A stretch of 5,463 nt of DNA from Geobacter sp. UBA6802 (GTDB taxonomy: Bacteria > Desulfobacterota > Desulfuromonadia > Geobacterales > Pseudopelobacteraceae). The notes under the pieces are model-generated. The model was not told the origin of the DNA. It was given only the letters and a program-made list of their open reading frames with translations, and did no database searches. A program made the position numbers and the translations under genes. Location of the stretch: NCBI GenBank assembly GCA_002452325.1, contig DKFG01000035.1, positions 1,394 to 6,856 of the forward strand, in the 5' to 3' direction. Below, in pieces: positions 1 through 5,463 of the stretch. Within the stretch, counting starts at the first letter, position 1; every line of letters begins with the position of its first letter.

Positions 1-1221
1 ACGGTAACCGAGCATCTCCCAGGCGCGTGCGGAAGCGTACAGCGTGCCGGCTTCCAGATTGAGGTCCCAGAGCCCGTCATTGCTGCCCTTCAGGGCGAGT
101 GAAAGGCGCTCTTCGCTCAGCCGCAGGTCGTGTTTGCTGCGCCGGATCGTTTGCGTCATGCGCTCGGCCAGCGCCTTGGCGCGGCGGTGACGCAGCGCCA
201 GCGAGGCGGTGAGAAAGAACAGCAACAGGCTCATGCCGATGCTGAGCAGCACCAGCGTGCCCCAGTTGCCGTGAAAACGTGCGTCGAATTCCGGCAGGCT
301 GGTCATGCGCAGCGTCCACACCTGGCCATAGGCCCGCAGCTGCTGCAGCTCGCTGTATTGCCCGAGCGCCGGAGTGCGGCCTTCGTCGGAGGCGAAGATA
401 CGCTTCTCGGGCCGCTCGCCCTGGCCCGCATAGATGTTCAGCTGCAGCGGCAGGTCCATGTTGCGCAGGATGCCGTTGACCAGATTGCCGACGCGATAAG
501 GGCTGTAGACGAAGCCCTTGAGCGCCTGCATACGCTGCTCCGGGCTGCCCAGCGGCATGCCCTGCTGATAGACCGGCACGTAGAGCAACACACCGGCCTG
601 AGTCTTGCCGTGGGTTTCCTGGACCAGCGTGACCTTGTCGGTGATGCTCGTCAGGCCTTGCTCGGCCGCGCGCTGCATGGCCTGGCGGCGTGCCGGGTCG
701 GAATACATGTCGAAGCCCAGCGCGGCGCGATTGCGTGCGGTGAGCGGTTCCAGGTAGACGATCGAGGTGTACAGCGGTCGCTGTCCGGGCGGGTGAACGG
801 CGTACTCGGCAAGCCCTTCTTGCTGCACCCGACGCTCGTGCGCCTCCAGCTCCTCGGGGCGGATCGCGCGGCTGAAGCCGACCCCCTGGATACCGGGATA
901 ATGATCGGCCAGCTGCAGGCGCTGCACATAGAGACGCCACTGCTCGCGGCTGACCGTTCCGCTCGCATCGAACAGCCCGGCGCCGCCGAGCAGGATCTGT
1001 TCGTGATCGAGCAGGCGCTTGCGAATGGACTCGGTGACCTTTTCGCTGAGCATATGGAACTGCTGGCGTGCTGCGCGCACTTCGCGGTTCTGGAAATGCT
1101 GAAACAGCACCAGCTGGACCAGCAGCGTGAAAACCAGCACCAGCCAGGCAACGCCGTTGCGCCAGTCGAACAACTGCTTGAGGCCCGGTATCGGGCTTGG
1201 ATCGATGGCAGGGTCGCTCAT
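1..1221 (-). CDS. CHASE-domain membrane sensor with PAS domain, C-terminus cut by window edge
   Basis: The frame is open from ATG at 1221 to base 1, giving 407 residues with no stop, so the C-terminus is missing. Seen in order: a short cytoplasmic N-terminus, a membrane helix at about 22-41, an extracytoplasmic domain at about 60-315, a second membrane helix at about 320-344, a basic and helical linker (345-370), and the start of a PAS domain (about 368-407, with NDGLWDLN and WEMLGYR). The CHASE family is recognised from YPGIQGVGFSRAI (108-120), YLEPLTARNRAALGFDMYSD (156-175), VTLVQETHGKTQAGVLLYVPVY (197-218) and KGFVYSPYRVGNLV (235-248). CHASE domains are periplasmic ligand sensors feeding histidine kinases or GGDEF/EAL enzymes; which output follows here is unknown. 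The frame stays open upstream to a TGA at 1300-1302. ATG 1221 is chosen because it places the first membrane helix normally, although GAAGG (1224-1228) lies only 2 nt away and GTG at 1230 is possible. GC content is high and Pseudomonas-like. Confidence 0.9.
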   Translation of the reverse strand, partial: MSDPAIDPSPIPGLKQLFDWRNGVAWLVLVFTLLVQLVLFQHFQNREVRAARQQFHMLSEKVTESIRKRLLDHEQILLGGAGLFDASGTVSREQWRLYVQRLQLADHYPGIQGVGFSRAIRPEELEAHERRVQQEGLAEYAVHPPGQRPLYTSIVYLEPLTARNRAALGFDMYSDPARRQAMQRAAEQGLTSITDKVTLVQETHGKTQAGVLLYVPVYQQGMPLGSPEQRMQALKGFVYSPYRVGNLVNGILRNMDLPLQLNIYAGQGERPEKRIFASDEGRTPALGQYSELQQLRAYGQVWTLRMTSLPEFDARFHGNWGTLVLLSIGMSLLLFFLTASLALRHRRAKALAERMTQTIRRSKHDLRLSEERLSLALKGSNDGLWDLNLEAGTLYASARAWEMLGYR

Positions 1222-1354
1222 GGCCTTCACTGCTGGGCGCCGCTGGGCGCGAGGGATTACGGCTCGATCATGGCCCGCTACCACGGGGTCGGGGACACGT
1301 CAGCGTGGCGGTGCCACCTAGCTTACCCGCGGTCCCGGGCCATTGATACCGGCG
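1222..1354. other. Intergenic gap between the EAL gene and the CHASE gene
   Basis: This 133-nt gap lies between the TAA of the PAS-GGDEF-EAL gene and the ATG of the CHASE gene, both transcribed leftward. It is GC-rich like the sequence to its left. I see no convincing -35/-10 pair and no hairpin followed by a T-run on the minus strand. The only inverted repeat of note is GTGGC-ggt-GCCAC at 1305-1317, a 5-bp stem that is too weak to call a terminator. Whether the CHASE gene has its own promoter here or is read through from upstream cannot be decided from sequence alone. Confidence 0.6.
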
Positions 1355-3355
1355 TTACGAGCAATGCTGGCGCTCATGCTGGCCATAGGGCATGAGTTCG
1401 CGTTGCCAGTCGATCGCCTCGGCGGCGCAGGGGCGCGCCAGGCCGAAGCCCTGGCCGTAATCGCAGTGCTGCTCGAGGAGGAAGCGCGCCTGTCCGGCCT
1501 GCTCGATGCCCTCGGCGACCACCTTCAGCCCCAGGCTGTGCGCCAGGCCGATCACCGAACGGGTGATCGCGGCGTCCTCGCGGTCATCCGGCAGGCCGGA
1601 GACGAAGCCCTGGTCGATCTTCAGCTTGTGCACGTTCATGCGCTTGAGGCGCTGCAGCGATGAATAGCCGGTGCCGAAGTCATCGATTGAGAGCAGCACT
1701 CCCAGATCCTTCAGACGGTAAATCTGCTCGGTAGTGTCGTTGGCATGCTCCATCAACAGCGATTCGGTCAGCTCGCAACAGAGGGCTTCTGGCGGCAGGT
1801 TGTTCAGCTGCAACTGCTGGGCGACCCGGTCTGCAAACTGGCGATCCTTCAGTTGTCGCACTGATACATTGACCGAGACCGTCAGCCGGGGATGGCCGTT
1901 ATCCCGCCAGTATTTGCAGTTCTGCAGGGCCAGCTCCAGAATGCGGTCTCCCAGGGGAACAATGGTGCCGTTGGCCTCAGCTATGGGGATAAATTTATCC
2001 GGCAGCAACAGCCCCAGGGTGCTGTGCTGCCAGCGTGCCAGCGTCTCCATCGCCACCATGGTTTTGCCGGTCCGGTCAAAGATCGGCTGATAGCAGACAA
2101 AGAATTCACCGGCCTTGATACCGCGCAAAATACTGGTCTCGATCTGCATCTGCTCACCAGCGGCCTGGTTAAGCTCTTCGTCGTAAAAGTGGAAATAACT
2201 TTCACCGGTGTGTCCCTGAGCATACTGCAGCGCCAGACGGGTGTTGTGTTGCAGTACTTCAGGCGTGCGACCGTCGCCGGGGAAGATGGCGATACCGATA
2301 TGGGCATGGAGCTGAAACTCCGATTCGGCAATGACCATCGGCTCCATAATGCAGTCCAGCAGTTTCTGTACCACCGGCAGCAGCTCCCGCTCACTGTCCG
2401 CCTTCGGGAGCAGGATGCCGAACTCCCCCTTTTCCAACATCGCCAGAGTATCGGTCTCCCGCAGGGCACTCCGCAGCCTGCCGGCCACACAACGCATCAG
2501 CTCATCACAACCGTCATGTCTGGCTGAATTCAGGGAAGCAGGGCAGCGTTCCAGGGCCAGAAACAGCACAGCCACCCCCTGTTCCTCACGTCCGGCAATG
2601 GCCAGCAGCTGTTGCAGCCGTTCTTCCAGCAGCCGGTAGTTGGGCAGGCCGGTCACACGGTCAAAGCGGGTCAACTCCTCAACCTGACGGACAATCTCCT
2701 GCTGGCGGCTGGTGTCGTCAACAAAGGCAATCGTACAGGAATCACCATTAAAGCTGAACTGACGCGCCGTAATCAAACCGGGAAACCGGGTACCGTCGGC
2801 ACGGCAAAAGGTCGCCTCAAAACCATGCACCGTATCCTCGGTACGCAGACGCCTGAGCAGGGCAAGCTGTTCTTCCATATACTCCCAAAGTCCAAGCTCT
2901 CCGGTGGTACTGCCCTTGAGCCGCTCCATCGGATAGCCGGAAAGCTGCTCAAACTGACCGTTGGCCAGCAGGATGCGGTTATCGGACTGCCGCACCACAA
3001 CAATACCGCTGGGTGAGGCCTCAAAGACCCGTTCAGCCAGCTCACGGGTGCAGGCAAGGTCGAGGAGATACCGCCGTACCAGTTGATACAGCAGCAGGGC
3101 AACCATACCGATGAACAGCGCCCCTGATGCCAGGTGCAGTGCCAGATGGTAAACCGGCCCGGCAGGACGCAGGAGATCCAGAATCAGGCAGGTCAGCAGT
3201 ACCCAGAGACTGCCTGCGATGACAAAGGCCAGCGTAATGCTGCGTGCTGAAAGCTGAAGGCGGGTGCCCAGCAGCAGCAAACCTTGGTGACGGCACGGCT
3301 CTTGATCAGCCTGGCGGTCGGCCCTTCCTGGTTCAAAACTCATGATCGCCTGCAT
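1355..3355 (-). CDS. Membrane-bound PAS-GGDEF-EAL protein, probable c-di-GMP phosphodiesterase
   Basis: The protein has 666 residues: cytoplasmic N-terminus, two membrane helices (about 40-62 and 71-92), PAS (105-217), GGDEF (about 224-395) and EAL (about 403-652). The GGDEF domain is degenerate. The signature is EKGEF (308-312), the first metal-binding Asp is Ala267, the usual FK pair is C271-P272, and the guanine-contact N/D pair is L275-N276. An RxxD I-site-like motif (R299, D302) remains. The EAL domain has all expected metal and catalytic residues: E437 (in an ETL variant), N496, E528, D558-D559, K579, E615 and Q635. Known family activity is hydrolysis of c-di-GMP to pGpG, so phosphodiesterase activity is inferred, with the dead GGDEF as possible regulator. 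It follows the chemoreceptor gene by 21 nt, and AAGGAG at 3362-3367, 6 nt upstream, supports this ATG over the one at 3343. Oddity: composition and codon use change sharply at residues 556-567, so the last 100 residues may have another origin. Confidence 0.93.
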   Translation of the reverse strand: MQAIMSFEPGRADRQADQEPCRHQGLLLLGTRLQLSARSITLAFVIAGSLWVLLTCLILDLLRPAGPVYHLALHLASGALFIGMVALLLYQLVRRYLLDLACTRELAERVFEASPSGIVVVRQSDNRILLANGQFEQLSGYPMERLKGSTTGELGLWEYMEEQLALLRRLRTEDTVHGFEATFCRADGTRFPGLITARQFSFNGDSCTIAFVDDTSRQQEIVRQVEELTRFDRVTGLPNYRLLEERLQQLLAIAGREEQGVAVLFLALERCPASLNSARHDGCDELMRCVAGRLRSALRETDTLAMLEKGEFGILLPKADSERELLPVVQKLLDCIMEPMVIAESEFQLHAHIGIAIFPGDGRTPEVLQHNTRLALQYAQGHTGESYFHFYDEELNQAAGEQMQIETSILRGIKAGEFFVCYQPIFDRTGKTMVAMETLARWQHSTLGLLLPDKFIPIAEANGTIVPLGDRILELALQNCKYWRDNGHPRLTVSVNVSVRQLKDRQFADRVAQQLQLNNLPPEALCCELTESLLMEHANDTTEQIYRLKDLGVLLSIDDFGTGYSSLQRLKRMNVHKLKIDQGFVSGLPDDREDAAITRSVIGLAHSLGLKVVAEGIEQAGQARFLLEQHCDYGQGFGLARPCAAEAIDWQRELMPYGQHERQHCS
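1652..1690. other. Composition and codon-use breakpoint inside the EAL domain
   Basis: On the coding strand the codons before this stretch are mixed at the third position (GAC ACT ACC GAG CAG ATT), whereas those after it are almost all G/C-ending (CTC AAG CGC ATG AAC GTG). Hand counts give 52% GC in 1681-1740 and 58% in 1801-1860, against 70% in each of 1441-1500, 1501-1560 and 1561-1620. The breakpoint coincides with the codons of the conserved IDDFGTGYSSL motif (residues 557-567). The frame is kept and no residue appears lost. This is a boundary marker and not a functional element; recombination and assembly chimera are both possible. Confidence 0.7.
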
Positions 3356-3361
3356 GACGTA

Positions 3362-3367
3362 CTCCTT
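3362..3367 (-). promoter_or_regulatory. Shine-Dalgarno site of the PAS-GGDEF-EAL gene
   Basis: The minus strand reads AAGGAG followed by TACGTC and ATG, a near-perfect anti-16S match with 6-nt spacing. It lies in the 21-nt gap after the TAG of the chemoreceptor gene. It decides the start at 3355, because the next in-frame ATG (3343) would be 18 nt away. Its presence without room for a promoter supports translation from a shared mRNA. Confidence 0.85.
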
Positions 3368-3376
3368 GCTCCGGCC

Positions 3377-5463
3377 CTACAGGGCAACCGGCTGTGGTGA
3401 CGGTGCAGCAAACATCCGGAACGGTTGTGCCTGCTCTTCACGGGGATGAACCGGCCTGGCTGTCGTTGCCTCCAACTCATCATACTGAAACATGTTCAGC
3501 TCTGCCTGCAACTCTTGAGAAACCGCCGCCAGCCGCACCGATTCTTCGGCAATGGAGTCGGTGGCCTGCATGGTGTCACGCAACACCAGGTCAATGGTCT
3601 GGATATCGTCGCTGATCTGGGATGACGTGACAGAGAGCTGTTCCGTGGCCACTGCAATCTGCTGGGTCATTCCCTGCAATCCGTCCACGCCAGCCACAAT
3701 GCTTGCCAACGCAACTCCGGCCTCTTCCGAGTAGCGAACCCCCTGGCCAACCCGCACCAGACTCTGCTGCATCGCCTCCACCGCCTTGCCGGTGTCTCCC
3801 TGAATAGCTGACAGTTTGCCGCTGATTTCTACGGTTGCGGCCTCGGCCCGACGTGCAAGGTTACGCACCTCATTGGCAACCACCGCAAACCCCATCCCGT
3901 GTTCTCCGGCGCGGGCTGCCTCAATGGCTGCATTCAGGGCCAGCAACGAGGTCTGGTCGGTGATCTCACGGATAGTCTCCACGATTTCTCCGATCTGTTC
4001 AGAACGCTGATGCAGACTAACAATGGTAGACCGAGACTCCTCCACCGCTTCAGCAATCCCCTGTACCTCGGCAATGGTGCGGTCAACCACTGCAGCACCG
4101 TCCTGCGCCGTCTTGCGGGCACTGTCTGCCGAGTCGGCAATTCGAACCGTATGTCGCGCCACATCGGCCACCGTCTGTGACAGTTCGCTACCTGCGGTGG
4201 CCACCTGGCCAACCCGCTCGCTCTGCTCACGCACCTGGCTGCTGATCAGTCCGACCGTTCCGGACAGCTCTTGGGAAGTACCGGCCAGAGAAGAGGCCGT
4301 GACGGCAATGGCCCTGATGATCCGCTTGAATGAGCCAATCAGGCCGTTGAAGGCATTGATGGACTGCCCGATCTCGTCCTGCCACTTCACCGTTACTGAC
4401 CGCCTCAGATCTCTGGTTTCAGCGATTTCACTGATGGTGCTCTGCAATAGATGCAGCGGCTTACGGATACCGATGACCAGCAGGCCGTTCAGGAGCAGCA
4501 CCAGCAGGCCGATCACCAGAGCGCCCACCAGCATCAAAACGGTGCGTTGCTGCGACTTGCTGCGCATCTGTTCGACCAGCGTCTGCTGCTCTGCGGTGGT
4601 TGCTGAGACCCGGGCCTCACTTAAACGGGCCTGCTCCTGGCTGACCTGCTTGACCGTGGCCACGGTGACAGACACTTGTCCCATGCTGGCCAACACGTTG
4701 CGGTGAGCAGCAACGATCCGTCCGATAGCTGCTGCTGCACGACCGGCCCCGTTGCCAATCTGTTCAATGGCATCCTTGACCACACCGCCGCTTTTTACCG
4801 ACATCACTTCTGACTCAGCCAACTTGAGATTTTTACGAATTTTGGTCTGGACAGCACCGATCTCAGCCACCAGCCGGTTCAGCTCTTCTTCGGAATTACT
4901 CAGCATCACCATGCGGGCCTTGGCATCCAGCAGTCGCATATCAACATGGATCTGGTTGACCGCCTCTTCAGCAGCCACAATCCGTTTGTTAATCTGCACA
5001 TCGCTCTCCACGCCGTTACGGTAGTTCTGCACTTTTTCCGGCAGGGTTGCCGTATCGTTCAGTCCGGTAACCGTTTCTCCCTTCAAGGCCCGGTCAATAT
5101 CCCTGGAGTAGGCTTGTGCCCGGCGGGCAGCTGTAATGCGCAACCCTGAAATCACATCTTTTATGCCGTCCAATGATGCTTCTGCGCCCCTGATTGCGCT
5201 GCCAAGGTTGGCAGCTTCTGCCTTGTATACAGCCAGGCTTGCCAGTTTGTCCTGTACTGCGGTCGCCACTTGCTGCTGTAAGGCGTCAAAGGAAGAAACA
5301 TCCAGCTGCTCCCCTTTCAGTTCCTGAATCTCCCTGCTCAGCTGCTGCAATCTGCCACGTCGTTCCTCCATGCCGACGGTCAGACGCTGCAGTTCCTGAG
5401 CATCATCCAGCATACCTGCTTGCAGCAAGTCACTGGAAAGCCGCTCCACGGTCTGCTGAAACT
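3377..5463 (-). CDS. Methyl-accepting chemotaxis protein, N-terminus cut by window edge
   Basis: The frame runs open to the right edge, so at least 694 residues are present and the true start lies outside. The GTG at 5449 is only the first possible start codon inside the window; residues below count from it. About 300 residues of mostly helical, Ala/Gln/Glu-rich sequence come first, without a recognisable Cache or PAS core. They are followed by a membrane helix (303-327), HAMP (about 328-380) and the cytoplasmic signalling coiled coil (381-655). The hairpin tip is plain: DQTSLLALNAAIEAARAGE (498-516) then GFAVVANEVRNLARR (520-534), the region that contacts CheA and CheW. The missing first membrane helix presumably lies upstream, making the helical region periplasmic. 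The tail (656-690) is Pro-rich and ends PQPVAL, with no NWETF-like CheR-docking pentapeptide. The PAS-GGDEF-EAL gene follows 21 nt downstream, probably co-transcribed. Ligand unknown; style suggests a Geobacter-type bacterium, which is inference. Confidence 0.95.
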   Translation of the reverse strand, partial: FQQTVERLSSDLLQAGMLDDAQELQRLTVGMEERRGRLQQLSREIQELKGEQLDVSSFDALQQQVATAVQDKLASLAVYKAEAANLGSAIRGAEASLDGIKDVISGLRITAARRAQAYSRDIDRALKGETVTGLNDTATLPEKVQNYRNGVESDVQINKRIVAAEEAVNQIHVDMRLLDAKARMVMLSNSEEELNRLVAEIGAVQTKIRKNLKLAESEVMSVKSGGVVKDAIEQIGNGAGRAAAAIGRIVAAHRNVLASMGQVSVTVATVKQVSQEQARLSEARVSATTAEQQTLVEQMRSKSQQRTVLMLVGALVIGLLVLLLNGLLVIGIRKPLHLLQSTISEIAETRDLRRSVTVKWQDEIGQSINAFNGLIGSFKRIIRAIAVTASSLAGTSQELSGTVGLISSQVREQSERVGQVATAGSELSQTVADVARHTVRIADSADSARKTAQDGAAVVDRTIAEVQGIAEAVEESRSTIVSLHQRSEQIGEIVETIREITDQTSLLALNAAIEAARAGEHGMGFAVVANEVRNLARRAEAATVEISGKLSAIQGDTGKAVEAMQQSLVRVGQGVRYSEEAGVALASIVAGVDGLQGMTQQIAVATEQLSVTSSQISDDIQTIDLVLRDTMQATDSIAEESVRLAAVSQELQAELNMFQYDELEATTARPVHPREEQAQPFRMFAAPSPQPVAL

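Noticed and set aside
77..1151. Two minus-strand frames (77-940 and 651-1151) within the CHASE gene
   Set aside because: Both are out of frame with the CHASE protein and give low-complexity Arg/Ala/Pro/Ser-rich translations; they are shadows of high-GC coding sequence.
1305..1317. Inverted repeat GTGGC-ggt-GCCAC as a possible terminator of the EAL gene
   Set aside because: The stem is only 5 bp and no T-run follows on the minus strand; such repeats are expected by chance in GC-rich DNA.
130..1395. Long plus-strand open frame of 421 codons
   Set aside because: It lies antisense to the CHASE gene and runs into the end of the EAL gene. Its translation is rich in Arg, Gln, His and Ala without domain motifs, as expected for a mirror frame in 70% GC DNA, and the minus-strand frame gives clear CHASE motifs.
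1652..1690. Mobile element insertion as the cause of the composition break
   Set aside because: There are no terminal inverted repeats, target duplication, integrase or transposase, and the EAL reading frame and motif continue without loss.
1892..3016. Plus-strand frames (1892-2527, 2612-3016) opposite the PAS-GGDEF-EAL gene
   Set aside because: They are fully antisense to a gene with strong domain evidence, and their translations show no recognisable motif or ribosome binding context.
4023..4706. Plus-strand frame of 227 codons opposite the chemoreceptor
   Set aside because: The translation is Ser/Thr/Arg/Cys-rich and is the antisense of the HAMP and signalling coiled coil; no domain is seen.
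5447..5449. GTG at 5449 as the true start of the chemoreceptor
   Set aside because: The frame stays open to the window edge, there is no first membrane helix after this GTG, and no clear ribosome binding site precedes it, so the gene most likely begins outside the window.

Overview
The window carries three protein-coding regions, all on the minus strand and all bacterial signal-transduction proteins. Reading in their direction of transcription (high to low coordinates): a methyl-accepting chemotaxis protein whose N-terminus lies beyond the right edge (3377-5463); a complete membrane-bound PAS-GGDEF-EAL protein 21 nt downstream (1355-3355); and, after a 133-nt gap, a CHASE-domain membrane sensor with the start of a PAS domain, cut by the left edge (1-1221). 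There is no RNA gene, CRISPR array, insertion sequence or other mobile element that I can support.

The DNA appears to have two origins. Right of about 1690 it is moderately GC-rich (hand counts of 45-60% in several 60-nt rows) with mixed third codon positions. The chemoreceptor and most of the PAS-GGDEF-EAL protein read like proteins of Geobacter-type Desulfuromonadales. Left of about 1655 it is near 70% GC in four hand-counted rows, with almost only G or C at third positions, and the proteins read like Pseudomonas. The change falls inside the EAL domain, at the very conserved DDFGTGYSSL motif, and the reading frame runs through it. The taxonomic names are inference from protein style and composition, not from a search.

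Functionally, the chemoreceptor and the PAS-GGDEF-EAL gene look like one operon: the gap is short and the second gene has a strong AAGGAG ribosome binding site. The GGDEF domain is degenerate (EKGEF, with metal and guanine-contact residues lost) but keeps an RxxD I-site-like motif, while the EAL domain has every expected catalytic residue. The predicted role is a c-di-GMP phosphodiesterase controlled by a PAS sensor, next to a chemotaxis receptor. The CHASE protein probably continues beyond the window into a signalling output domain that cannot be seen.

The main point for a reader is that the central gene may be a chimera, made either by recombination in nature or by assembly. No clearly new biological system is visible.
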